Virus record (IMG/VR): IMGVR_UViG_3300050821_023249
Coordinates: 1 to 59,385 of that record
Length of the DNA: 59,385 bases
Strand: one strand, 5' to 3'
Origin: a virus
In this document: positions 25,392 through 33,812 of the stretch, piece after piece
Position numbering within the stretch: position 1 is the stretch's first letter
Layout: each line of letters starts with the position of its first letter
Notes under the pieces: generated by a model
Databases searched by the model: none
The model's input: only the letters and a program-made list of their open reading frames with translations
What the model was told of the DNA's origin: nothing
Program-made: the position numbers and the translations under genes

Positions 25392-25802
25392 ATGATTCGA
25401 TACGAGGGGTTAGTTTTGGCGCTTGGGAAAATGAACGGATGTTTCGATGACCCGGAATCGCACGCATTCAAACTGCGTAATCCGCTTCTTCTCAAAACTT
25501 ACCGTCCGGAAAAGAAATGTGATTCAGACCACTACAGAATTTTTTCAAGTGTGATGGGCGGGTTTAAAGCCGGAATCGCAGACATGGTTGCAAAATGTTC
25601 GGGTAAAAATAACCGTCTGAGTGCAGAAAACGTACTCAAGGATTTGCTGTCCATATATGGATTCAACCACGAAGTTTCTACGCGCAAAATCGTACTTTTT
25701 CTCAGACGCGCACTCGACGACGAAGAGATTTCGCTAAACACAAAACTCACTTATTTTCAGGAATCGCCCGTAGAGGAACCAAACGATGGCAACCGACCCT
25801 AA
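25392..25802 (+). CDS. Hypothetical protein in the internal-virion cluster
   Basis: 136 aa from ATG 25392, which has AAGG 8 nt upstream and directly follows the previous stop. The sequence contains NGCFDDPESHAFKLRNPLLL near the start and a helical C-terminal part. Family not recognised. It overlaps the next gene by 17 nt. Confidence 0.65.
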   Translation: MIRYEGLVLALGKMNGCFDDPESHAFKLRNPLLLKTYRPEKKCDSDHYRIFSSVMGGFKAGIADMVAKCSGKNNRLSAENVLKDLLSIYGFNHEVSTRKIVLFLRRALDDEEISLNTKLTYFQESPVEEPNDGNRP

Positions 25803-27927
25803 CGCCGTAACCGCAACGAGTCCGAATATGGACCAAACTCAGATTCCGGCGAGTACGCAACTCCAGCCTCCCGCTCCGGGTCCGACCGCTCCAGCATCTA
25901 TTCCCGCGCAAGCGGCAACCCCACCGTCTCCCGGAAGTTCTTTCCGGCACCTAGCCCCGGCTATGATTGGTTCGATTCTGGGCTCGCTCGCAGGCACGCC
26001 AACTCCGAGTTATTCCGTGGACGAATCCGGAAAAATGGTAGCCACGCCTGCGGCTCCGCTCACAACTACCCAAAAAATAAAAGCCATCGCCGCGAACGCA
26101 CTCATCGGACTGTCCGCTCCGGCTCCCGAAAAAGAAAAAAGCGGACTCGCGAACGCTCTCGCAGGCGTGGGTGCGGGTGCCAAAGCCGTTCAGGAAAAAA
26201 ATCTGCAACAGGATACCCTAAAGCGTGCGCAAGCGCAGGAAAATTTCGAGACGCAACAGCAAACTACGCTGCGAAAATATCAGGTTGCGCACCAAAACGC
26301 CCTCACGATGTCCACTTATTTCGCGAACAAAAAACTCGCGAACGAAATGGACCCCCATTACAAACAGAACGAGAGTCTTTTCAACGCAGTTCAGGCTTCG
26401 CCGGAATTGGGTGCCCACGCACACGAACTTTCCGATTCACAAGTTGAACAAGAAGTGAAAAAAGACCCCACTTTTTGGGCTACGCACATAATCAAGCCTC
26501 TCGGATGGGCTCCGGAAACCGACGCGAACGGACAGCAGGTTATGGTGGACGGCCAGCCGAAATTCTACATGCGAATGGCTGTGATTGACGGTACGCAAGA
26601 TGGAAAAATCAAGGTTACTCCGGAAATGGCCGAGGATTTCCAGAAATACGGACCAATGGCGCGAATCCCGAACGCGGATTCCATCAAAGCCGGAGACGAG
26701 TACGAACTCACCTCTCTTTTACCTGCGATGAATCGCGTGGAAGAACAGCGAAAAGCGGTTTTGGATGGGTGGGCTAAGGCAGAATTGGGGTGGTCAACCG
26801 ACCCGAAAGATCCGACGAAGGAAAATCCTGTTTTGATTAATCGCGTTTTGCCGCCCGGGTCGCCAGATGCGGTGAAGCCATTGGGTCCTGTGACTCCGCT
26901 CCCGCTAAAACAAGAAGAAGGAAAAACCGAACTCCAGAAGGCGCAGGCTGCGGAAGCGGATGCCAAAGCGAAAGAGGCGCTCGCGAACGCCGCGTTGATT
27001 TCGGGAAATATCGGAAACGGCGGGCAAGCTGCGATTCCAGCCTATCTGGATGCCATCGGAAAACTGCCCGAGTCCTCTCAAGCTATTTTGCGAAATGTGC
27101 CTCCGATGCAGCAAGCGGCTCTTTTAAAAGTCGCGAACGGGGATGCTGACATAAATAAGATTTTTCCTACCCGCACTACGAAGGGTTCAGGACAGTTAGA
27201 CGCGGCCCATGCTGCTACTCTCACATCCCTGCTTAACCCGCGGTGGACGGAAGGATTGTATAACACGAAACAATCCGCTCAAAAGTCTTTCGCAGACGGG
27301 GAAGACGGAAAAGCCATCGCTTCGTTCGGTCAATTTCTTGTCCACGCAGATGACGTGAGGATGGGTTCGGACAGATTGCAGCGCACGAATAGCCCATGGT
27401 TCAACGAACCCATTAATACAATAAAATCCAAAGGCATGGGCAACCCCGGCGTTCCCGGACTTATGGCCGATATTTTTGCTGCCCGTAGTGAATGGCAGAA
27501 TTTCATCAAAAACGGGCACGCTTCGGACCTAGCAGACAGCGAGCAAGGCCGACAAATTATGAGTGATTCCTCCTCCCCTGCGCAAATTATGCGGGCGCTT
27601 CAGGAAATGGGAAAACAAGCGGTCGGGCGTCTCGACCAAATCGACGGAAAATGGCGCAGAACGTGGGGTGGACATTATCCCGGACTCATCACGGATTCCG
27701 CTCGAACCGCTGCGAACAATCTTGGTTTGGGGGATTATATCAAACAATACCCGTCCGAAAGTGGGGCTATGTTTGGAGTTCAGCCCAACAGCGAACAAAT
27801 CCAATCTCCAGATAATCCCGCCCAGCGTCCTGCGGGTGCAACAGGCATTGCTCCGGGCAGCGATGGAAAAATGTATTACCACGATATCCAAGGAAATATT
27901 CTGGGTCCCGCCCCGAACCTACCATAA
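25786..27927 (+). CDS. Large internal virion protein 1
   Basis: 713 aa. A Pro/Ala/Thr-rich N-terminus (1-45) is followed by GSILGSLAGTPTPSY, a long charged coiled region (130-250), an Ala/Glu helical segment near 380-410, and a helical C-terminal domain (about 450-690). No lysozyme or protease motif is visible. Size, low-complexity linkers and position between tail and host-interaction genes fit a DNA-ejection internal virion protein. AGAGGA lies 7 nt before ATG. Confidence 0.7.
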   Translation: MATDPNAVTATSPNMDQTQIPASTQLQPPAPGPTAPASIPAQAATPPSPGSSFRHLAPAMIGSILGSLAGTPTPSYSVDESGKMVATPAAPLTTTQKIKAIAANALIGLSAPAPEKEKSGLANALAGVGAGAKAVQEKNLQQDTLKRAQAQENFETQQQTTLRKYQVAHQNALTMSTYFANKKLANEMDPHYKQNESLFNAVQASPELGAHAHELSDSQVEQEVKKDPTFWATHIIKPLGWAPETDANGQQVMVDGQPKFYMRMAVIDGTQDGKIKVTPEMAEDFQKYGPMARIPNADSIKAGDEYELTSLLPAMNRVEEQRKAVLDGWAKAELGWSTDPKDPTKENPVLINRVLPPGSPDAVKPLGPVTPLPLKQEEGKTELQKAQAAEADAKAKEALANAALISGNIGNGGQAAIPAYLDAIGKLPESSQAILRNVPPMQQAALLKVANGDADINKIFPTRTTKGSGQLDAAHAATLTSLLNPRWTEGLYNTKQSAQKSFADGEDGKAIASFGQFLVHADDVRMGSDRLQRTNSPWFNEPINTIKSKGMGNPGVPGLMADIFAARSEWQNFIKNGHASDLADSEQGRQIMSDSSSPAQIMRALQEMGKQAVGRLDQIDGKWRRTWGGHYPGLITDSARTAANNLGLGDYIKQYPSESGAMFGVQPNSEQIQSPDNPAQRPAGATGIAPGSDGKMYYHDIQGNILGPAPNLP

Positions 27928-27930
27928 AAT

Positions 27931-29706
27931 ATGGCCGATCCGAACGATACACCTCAAGCGCAGGATTACTCCGGCGTACAACTCGATATGTCAAAATCCC
28001 AGCCATTGTCTGCGGCTCCTGCGGGCGTAACTTTGGATTTGAGTAAATCAAAACCGCTTCCAGATACAAACCCTGCGGCTCAGCCCGGCGCGATTCAAAC
28101 CCGAAAAGGCGGGCCTGTTCAGAATGTGAACACGATGCCACCACCGACCCGGGAAGACCAAGTGAATCAGGCCCAATCCGCAATCAGTTCCGCTTCTTCC
28201 TTGCCCGGACAAAGCATCGTGGCGGGAGTGGCAAAAGGTGCGTACCAAACAGGAATCGGTGCGAACCAGCTTCTCGCGAAAGCGGAACACGCAGTTGGAA
28301 TTCCTCTCACGGAGGAACAGGAAAGACTTCGCCAAGGCGATGTTTCTCCTTTTACGGAGGCTATGTCTAAAGGTGCCAACGTAGGTGAAAAAGCAGGTGA
28401 AGCAGGCGAAGAACTCGCAGAATGGGCTGCGGGCGACGAGGCTCTAAAAGGTGCGGTAAAAAGCCTCGGCTTAGTTCAGAAAATTGCCCAACACGCTCCG
28501 CATCTAATTGAACTCGCAGAAGACTATCCGAAGGCTACGAAATTTTTAGCTTCTCTTGTAAAAGGCGGCACAGTTGGTGGTGCCGAAGGCGCGGTAAAAA
28601 CAGGGTCTGCCGAAGGCGCGAAAGAAGGCGCGGAGGGTGGTGCAATCGGCGGTGTTGCCGGAGAAATAGTCGGTCCTGTGGTGAAAAAAGTAGCCAAAGC
28701 CGTTGGTTTAGGAAACACAGCCGAAGAAGAAATTATGAAGGCTGCCCAACCGTACAAAAAGAATTTCAAATTTATCGAGGATTGGGGCAAAGCCAAGGAC
28801 CGAATTGTTCAAGAGGTCGAAGAGAACGGTAAGTTCAAAGATATGGGCGAGGCTGCCGACCGAATCGGAGACGTGCGCCGCAAAATCTGGACAGATGAAG
28901 TGATGCCCGCAATCGACCGCCATGCTACGGAAACTTTCGATACCACGAAAGCCGCCGATGCGGTTCGTGCAAAAATCACGCCTGCGCTGCAAAAGAATTT
29001 TCCCGAAGATGCAAAAGTTCTTCAGCAAGTAGCCGACCGATACACCAGTGGAAGTCCGCTTTTTACGGGCGAAAAAACTGTCGGGGATGTAGAAAAAGAA
29101 ATCGAACTCTACAACGCCAAACTTTCGGACAAAGGGTATTGGAAAAAAACGCCTAAAGAACGGGCAATGATGGAAAAAGCTGATCCCCAAATTTCTGCGT
29201 GGCGAACTCTTTCCGATGAACTTCGGAGTTCACTTTATGAACATCTCGAAAAAAATCCTTTGCCGGGCGATCCTTCAAATATTAAGGAACTCAAGGATAC
29301 GTACGGGGCCATCGGAAATGTCGAGAACGAAATCCGCGGACAAGTTAATGTGGCGGGCCGGGCCAGAAATCTTAGCCTAAAACAGATTATCGGTTTGACC
29401 GCGGGCTTCGCGCATGGGGGCCCGGGCGGAATTGCAATCGCGGCATTGCCGATTATCGACAAACTTTACAACGAACCAACCGCTATGCTCAATCGAGCGG
29501 TTTCTAAAGCCGCTCCTGCGGGCCCCGTGAAAAAAGCTGCCCAAGCTGTAGCGGGCGCAGCCAGCAAAGCCCTAGAAAATGCTCCGGCAGCCGCGGGTTC
29601 CGCAATCGTGCGCGTACGAACCAGTGACGGGACTACACGGGAAATAAATTCCGACCAGTTGCCGGAAGCCCAGAAAATTGATCCGGGATTGAAAGTAGTG
29701 CCGTAA
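27931..29706 (+). CDS. Large internal virion protein 2
   Basis: 591 aa. The N-terminus has two copies of a short motif, GVQLDMSKSQPL and GVTLDLSKSKPL, about 15 residues apart. Residues about 90-250 are Gly/Ala/Glu-rich with glycine-zipper-like stretches that could enter a membrane; 260-480 are charged helices; 490-510 (IIGLTAGFAHGGPGGIAIAA) are hydrophobic. Two near copies of the palindrome occur (28117, 29228). An ejection-apparatus component by composition and order. Confidence 0.7.
   Translation: MADPNDTPQAQDYSGVQLDMSKSQPLSAAPAGVTLDLSKSKPLPDTNPAAQPGAIQTRKGGPVQNVNTMPPPTREDQVNQAQSAISSASSLPGQSIVAGVAKGAYQTGIGANQLLAKAEHAVGIPLTEEQERLRQGDVSPFTEAMSKGANVGEKAGEAGEELAEWAAGDEALKGAVKSLGLVQKIAQHAPHLIELAEDYPKATKFLASLVKGGTVGGAEGAVKTGSAEGAKEGAEGGAIGGVAGEIVGPVVKKVAKAVGLGNTAEEEIMKAAQPYKKNFKFIEDWGKAKDRIVQEVEENGKFKDMGEAADRIGDVRRKIWTDEVMPAIDRHATETFDTTKAADAVRAKITPALQKNFPEDAKVLQQVADRYTSGSPLFTGEKTVGDVEKEIELYNAKLSDKGYWKKTPKERAMMEKADPQISAWRTLSDELRSSLYEHLEKNPLPGDPSNIKELKDTYGAIGNVENEIRGQVNVAGRARNLSLKQIIGLTAGFAHGGPGGIAIAALPIIDKLYNEPTAMLNRAVSKAAPAGPVKKAAQAVAGAASKALENAPAAAGSAIVRVRTSDGTTREINSDQLPEAQKIDPGLKVVP
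28117..28131. promoter_or_regulatory. Near palindrome site, GTTCAGAATGTGAAC
   Basis: One mismatch, in internal virion protein 2, read VQNVN. Confidence 0.45.
29228..29242. promoter_or_regulatory. Near palindrome site, GTTCACTTTATGAAC
   Basis: One mismatch, in internal virion protein 2, read SSLYEH. Confidence 0.4.
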
Positions 29707-30927
29707 ATGGCCGACGAATCCGTAATCCAAACAGTTGCCCGAAATATTACTCCTGCTCCAGACACTTCGAATGCTGCGAAAGGCCCCGGGCACGAAATGG
29801 ATCCGGATTCGCCGCAATCTCAGGGTGTTCAGCAATATAACGAAAAATTCGGTTCACCGCTCGAACAAGCCTACGGACATGCGAAACAATTTCTGGACAC
29901 CCATGCGCAGCACTTATCTGAAAACGTGCTCAAACCTTTTAGGGAGGGCCTCGACCGGATGGCCGAAGATTTGCAAAATGCTGCGGAATCCGGACGTACA
30001 AAATCAGGCGGGGCTCTAAATCCCGTCACTCGCGCACTCGCGGGCGGAACAGGTGAACTTTTAAAAGCCGTTCCGGTCGGTAAGGACGTAAAATCTACCG
30101 CGGAAGCCGCAATTATGCCCCCCGCTATGAGTTTGGAGGAGCGAGAAGCCCTTACCGCAGAGCAAGAACTCGCCTTCAGCAAACTAGGGGGCCACAAAGT
30201 AGTGGAAGCCCCGCCAGAATTTGCTTATCGCGCCCGTCCAGTTGGACAGAAAGGCGTCTCTGCGGGGGATCGGCCAGTCGCCACAAGTTCTCTTGACAAA
30301 GCCAATACGTACAAAGAGAATTTAGAGAACATGACCGGGCAGCCGCACGAAGTTGTTCACATTCCGCTCAAAGGCACGAGCCATACAATTCATTCCGGCC
30401 CGAACGAAGGCGAAAAGTGGTACAGTTTCAAAAAAGATGTGCCCGAAGAAAATGTGAAGGCTCCGAAATCCAAGGAAGGCGGATCCGGAGGTGGCGAACC
30501 TCCGAGCACGCCTAAAAAACCATCCGCTCCGGAAGAAAAACCATCTCCAAAAGATGTGATTGAAGGCGCGGGTTTAAAATATAAAGGTGAACTTTCCAAA
30601 GGTTCCGGCGTTCACATGTTCGAGCATCCGGATCATCCCGGAAAAACCGCGGCATTAAATGAGGACCAAGTTACACCGAAAAATGTCAAGGAAAAAATGA
30701 CGAGCAAGCTCAAGGAATTTGGTGTCAAACCGATAAAATTCGGGGATTCCGAACTCGTCAAAAAAACGGATGCAGCTAAGGGTTTGAAAGAACCGAAAAA
30801 TGAGAGTCGAATCGTAGTGGAAGGCGTGGACGACAAAAAGCCGGAAGGAAAATATTCGGACAAGATAAAAATCGATCCGTTTTCACCTAATTACCGACCG
30901 AACAAAAAATCTATCAAAACCGCTTGA
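29707..30927 (+). CDS. Internal virion protein 3 with a possible enzymatic domain
   Basis: 406 aa starting right after the previous stop. Residues about 175-245 (FAYRARPVGQKGVSAGDRPV-ATSS, then HEVVHIPLKG) resemble folds of the ADP-ribosyltransferase type in having an YRAR strand and a later ATS segment, but catalytic residues cannot be confirmed. A Lys/Pro/Glu linker (255-285) leads to a C-terminal domain with GVHMFEHPDHPGKTAAL. Probably ejected with the DNA. Function uncertain. Confidence 0.6.
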   Translation: MADESVIQTVARNITPAPDTSNAAKGPGHEMDPDSPQSQGVQQYNEKFGSPLEQAYGHAKQFLDTHAQHLSENVLKPFREGLDRMAEDLQNAAESGRTKSGGALNPVTRALAGGTGELLKAVPVGKDVKSTAEAAIMPPAMSLEEREALTAEQELAFSKLGGHKVVEAPPEFAYRARPVGQKGVSAGDRPVATSSLDKANTYKENLENMTGQPHEVVHIPLKGTSHTIHSGPNEGEKWYSFKKDVPEENVKAPKSKEGGSGGGEPPSTPKKPSAPEEKPSPKDVIEGAGLKYKGELSKGSGVHMFEHPDHPGKTAALNEDQVTPKNVKEKMTSKLKEFGVKPIKFGDSELVKKTDAAKGLKEPKNESRIVVEGVDDKKPEGKYSDKIKIDPFSPNYRPNKKSIKTA

Positions 30928-30952
30928 CCTTTCCCAGCAACTATGATACCAT
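30924..30952 (+). promoter_or_regulatory. Sigma70-type promoter with near-leaderless output
   Basis: TTGACC (30924-30929), 17 nt, TACCAT (30947-30952). The next ATG (30960) is 7 nt beyond the -10 box, so the mRNA should start at or near the start codon. Confidence 0.65.
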
Positions 30953-30959
30953 ATTTTGA

Positions 30960-31151
30960 ATGAGAAGTGATGTTCGCGGGGCCCTCTACATCGGAGCGAT
31001 TATGGTTTTTGGAATTTTGTGCGAACTAGCCTATGAAAAATGGTATACGAACCCACCTCCTGCAATTCAGTGGCCAAAACCACCGCACGAACGAAAAAGA
31101 TATTGTAGCCCGTACCCGCCAGATGAGGATTGTTTAATGGTGAATATTTGA
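30960..31151 (+). CDS. Small membrane protein
   Basis: 63 aa. Residues about 8-24 form one transmembrane helix (ALYIGAIMVFGILCELA). The C-terminus is Pro-rich with two cysteines. It is probably the first gene of a transcript starting at 30924-30952. Position before a wall-hydrolase-like gene allows a lysis role, but nothing specific shows it. Confidence 0.6.
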   Translation: MRSDVRGALYIGAIMVFGILCELAYEKWYTNPPPAIQWPKPPHERKRYCSPYPPDEDCLMVNI

Positions 31152-31594
31152 AACGCAAACAACCAGAGGAAAATAAATTTCATGTAGGGAATGGCGCAGA
31201 CGGAAAGCACTATTGGATTACGCCTCCAGAATTGTACGAACGGCTCAATTCACAATATGAATTCGATTTTGATCCGTGTCCGCATCCGAAACCAGAAGAA
31301 TTCGATGGACTCACCGAAGAGTGGGGCCAGTCAAATTATGTGAATCCACCATTCGGATCAATTCTCCACCAAGGAAAGAAAAAAGGTCCAACAGCGTGGG
31401 CGAGAAAAGCAATCGCAGAAAACAAAAAAGGAAAGCGAGTTGTTTTGGTCTATCCAATCGATAAATGGGTTCTCATGCTTTTAGCCGCAGGCGCAAAGGT
31501 TTCAAATTTAGGAGATGTCCGCTGGCTCGCCACTGAGGACGGAACCGCAGGGAAAGGAACAGGCCGACATATTGCCTGTTTTGTGCTCGAATGA
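31130..31594 (+). CDS. dam: DNA N6-adenine methyltransferase (phage Dam family)
   Basis: About 154 aa, a usual length for the phage Dam family (PF05869). WITPPELYERLNS near residue 29, FDFDPCPHP near 45 and the catalytic NPPFG near 72 are typical; WLATEDGTAGKG and a hydrophobic end follow. It would methylate adenine in a short site and protect phage DNA or alter its regulation. The start is uncertain: TTG 31130 overlaps the previous gene, and TTG 31148 is the alternative. Confidence 0.85.
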   Translation: MFNGEYLKRKQPEENKFHVGNGADGKHYWITPPELYERLNSQYEFDFDPCPHPKPEEFDGLTEEWGQSNYVNPPFGSILHQGKKKGPTAWARKAIAENKKGKRVVLVYPIDKWVLMLLAAGAKVSNLGDVRWLATEDGTAGKGTGRHIACFVLE

Positions 31595-32040
31595 CGGGCA
31601 GCGATTTCATTAAAGCGGAAATGGTTCGGCTAGCTTATCTGGACGCCTTCTCGGAAGGGCTCGATGGAATGCGGGCCGTTTGCCATACCCTCAAACACAG
31701 AAATGACGCAGGTTGGTGGGGCGGCAACTGGACGGATTTACTTTCGAACCACAGAATGTACTCAGCCCGAATCGAACCGTACCCAGACACCTTGCCCGAT
31801 CCAAGAATTTATTCGGTGCAATGCCTGCTCCAAGAAATCGACGGGATTTTTTCGGGCGCACAAAAAGACGACGTGACAGTTCCAGCGAATCCGAGTTTTC
31901 AGGCGAACGTGTACAAACCCGCGCTTTGGTACGCGAGACTCGACCAAATAACCTCAGAAACCTTCTTAAATAATATTTCGCGCAAACCCGAGTTACACCC
32001 GCGGATTGCGCAGGTAGGGCAGATGTTCTTTTTCGCATGA
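31591..32040 (+). CDS. Cell-wall hydrolase-like protein (SleB-type fold)
   Basis: 149 aa. The order E near residue 22, G-RAVCHTLKHR, W-DLLS, DP-IYSVQCLLQEI-GIF, D-T-A, ALWYARL and HPRIAQVGQ-FF follows that of SleB-like cell-wall hydrolases, which cleave peptidoglycan. It has no signal peptide. ATGA overlaps the Dam stop. It may be an endolysin component or a virion-associated enzyme; weakly assigned. Confidence 0.5.
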   Translation: MTGSDFIKAEMVRLAYLDAFSEGLDGMRAVCHTLKHRNDAGWWGGNWTDLLSNHRMYSARIEPYPDTLPDPRIYSVQCLLQEIDGIFSGAQKDDVTVPANPSFQANVYKPALWYARLDQITSETFLNNISRKPELHPRIAQVGQMFFFA

Positions 32041-32519
32041 CCACTTCTAATTCCTACCTCCTTCAAGAATACGGAATCACTCTGGCCGAACGTCAAGCCA
32101 TCGTGGACGAACAAGGTGGAAAATGCGCCGCGTGCGGACGGGTATTCGATGGGACTGTTCGGATGGAAGTGGACCACGATCATAAGATTGCCCGAACGAA
32201 ACTAATCATCGAGCGGCTTCGGGATTGGAATTGGGCGGCATTTTTGAACGAGACCGACGCCAGTTGCATCGCGATTGGTTCAACCCGAAAAGAGGCCCGA
32301 AAAAAAGGCCAGCGTGAACTGTTACGCCGATCTGTGCGAGGTGTGCTCTGTGGTGGCAGGTACGCCGGATGCAACCGAAAAATCGGGCGCATCGACAAGA
32401 TTCCATGGCTTCAAGCGGTAACGCAATACTTGCAGAATCCCCCTGCAAGAAAAGTTTTAAGGATACCCAATGAAGAAACTAATCGCAGTCCTACTCCTAG
32501 TTCTGATTCTGCTGCCTAA
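32037..32519 (+). CDS. HNH / endonuclease VII-type nuclease with an insertion
   Basis: 160 aa. CAACG near residue 30 and MEVDHDHKIA near 49 are the first knuckle and catalytic motif; the matching SVRGVLCGGRYAGCNRKIG comes only near 102. The 45-50 residues between are a basic helical insertion absent from the two other endonuclease VII-type proteins here. ATGA overlaps the upstream stop and the end overlaps the protease gene by 50 nt. Confidence 0.85.
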   Translation: MTTSNSYLLQEYGITLAERQAIVDEQGGKCAACGRVFDGTVRMEVDHDHKIARTKLIIERLRDWNWAAFLNETDASCIAIGSTRKEARKKGQRELLRRSVRGVLCGGRYAGCNRKIGRIDKIPWLQAVTQYLQNPPARKVLRIPNEETNRSPTPSSDSAA

Positions 32520-33243
32520 TTCTGTTCGGTCGGCGGAAACCCGTCCGCAGTTTGTTCAGAAAGTGTATGCTTCGGTCGCGCTTCTTTATAAACAAACCGA
32601 AGACGGTGGAATGAAAATGACCTGCACGGCCACTGCGTACAAGAAATTAGACAAAGATGCGGGCTACCGATTTGTGAGTGCATCTCACTGCGTTTCCGGG
32701 GAAACGGACCAAGAGCAGAAAGCCTCGAAGTATTTCATCACTTTCGACACTACGGGTGAGAAAACTTTTATTCCGGCTTCGCTCGTGATGGCTGGAGACC
32801 GAAAAGTAGGTGATGATTTCTCTATTTTTGAGGTGAAAACCGCTGCTAAATTGGAAACCGTGCCTCTAGGGGACAGTGATAAACTTACAATTGGGGACGC
32901 AGTAGTGAACGTGGCTTCTCCGCTCGGCCTCGGTAAACAATTTTTTCAAGGGTATATTTCCGATACCGTGGTGGATAGACCCCCCCTGGATGCGGGCGAT
33001 GTACAATGGAAAGACGTAATTTTGGTCGCGATTGGCGGCGGGCCGGGTAGCAGCGGATCCTCAATTGTTTCGGAGGACCAACGGGCGATTATAGGATTTC
33101 TAGTCGGCAGTTTCGGAGAAGGCTCGAATATCGGCCATATTGTCGTGCCCGTTTCGAAGTTCAAGAAATTTGAAACGGCTGTAGATAACCATACCTACAA
33201 GAAAACCCCTCCGAAATCGGAAAGTCTTAAATCGCTGTTTTAG
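32470..33243 (+). CDS. Secreted trypsin-like serine protease
   Basis: 257 aa. Residues 1-21 are a clear signal peptide (MKKLIAVLLLVLILLPNSV, cleavage near RSA-ET). The chymotrypsin-fold triad is visible: His73 in SASHC, Asp117 in DDFSIFEV and Ser196 in GPGSSGSSIV. AAGGA lies 6 nt before ATG. A secreted, non-virion serine protease is unusual for a phage; it may act on envelope or extracellular proteins. Followed at once by a promoter for the next operon. Confidence 0.85.
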   Translation: MKKLIAVLLLVLILLPNSVRSAETRPQFVQKVYASVALLYKQTEDGGMKMTCTATAYKKLDKDAGYRFVSASHCVSGETDQEQKASKYFITFDTTGEKTFIPASLVMAGDRKVGDDFSIFEVKTAAKLETVPLGDSDKLTIGDAVVNVASPLGLGKQFFQGYISDTVVDRPPLDAGDVQWKDVILVAIGGGPGSSGSSIVSEDQRAIIGFLVGSFGEGSNIGHIVVPVSKFKKFETAVDNHTYKKTPPKSESLKSLF

Positions 33244-33272
33244 TTGACTTTTCAGCTAATCTGTGTTACCGT
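33244..33272 (+). promoter_or_regulatory. Sigma70-type promoter
   Basis: TTGACT (33244-33249), 17 nt, TACCGT (33267-33272). A GGAGG SD 4 nt before ATG 33289 follows, so the leader is short, about 10 nt. Confidence 0.65.
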
Positions 33273-33288
33273 GTTTGTCGGAGGATAG

Positions 33289-33600
33289 ATGGGACAACTG
33301 ATTCTGGCGGCAGTAGCAGGCGGGTTGATTCTTCTGTTCATTGCAACGACTCTGATTTATCGCGGTCTAGTGAAAGGCGCGGAAGCCGAACGGGACGAAG
33401 CCGTGACTTTGGCGGCGCAAGCCATGGAAGCAAAAACCGCCGCGGAAGAGGGTTTCGCACAAATCAAGAAAGTGTTCGAGGAGCGGATGAAACTGCCCAT
33501 TCAAGCAATTATGACCGATGAACAGGTAGATAACATCGCAAAATATCTTGCCAGCCGTTTGCTGACTGCAAATCAAATCACTTCCATCAAGGCATCATGA
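33289..33600 (+). CDS. Membrane-anchored coiled-coil protein
   Basis: 103 aa with one N-terminal transmembrane helix (about 3-24) and an Ala/Glu/Lys coiled coil (27-70). This is the layout of inner-membrane spanins (Rz) and of some phage membrane adaptors. No Rz1-type lipoprotein gene is embedded in it, so the spanin call stays open. Confidence 0.6.
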   Translation: MGQLILAAVAGGLILLFIATTLIYRGLVKGAEAERDEAVTLAAQAMEAKTAAEEGFAQIKKVFEERMKLPIQAIMTDEQVDNIAKYLASRLLTANQITSIKAS

Positions 33601-33812
33601 CAGACTTCGAAAAATTTGCTACGGACCATACCGTTCATAATCACTGTTCTGGATGCGGGGGTTGTATGCTCGATCCGCGAACTAAACCACAATTAGTGAG
33701 CCAAGTTTGGTGTGTCGCGTGTTTCAGAAATATTGACGCGAAACTGCCCGCCACCGCCTCTCGTCCTTGGCGTGGAGGAGTGGTATTTGATGGGGAATTA
33801 AGGTCCGCATGA
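33597..33812 (+). CDS. Small zinc-finger-like protein
   Basis: 71 aa. HNHCSGCGGC near residues 14-23 and CVACF near 39 give a probable zinc site. ATGA overlaps the previous stop; it overlaps the next gene by 4 nt. Function unknown. Confidence 0.6.
   Translation: MTDFEKFATDHTVHNHCSGCGGCMLDPRTKPQLVSQVWCVACFRNIDAKLPATASRPWRGGVVFDGELRSA

Noticed and set aside
30293-30321. Promoter TTGACA with GAGAAT inside internal virion protein 3
   Set aside because: The -10 box is poor and no gene starts downstream for 600 nt.
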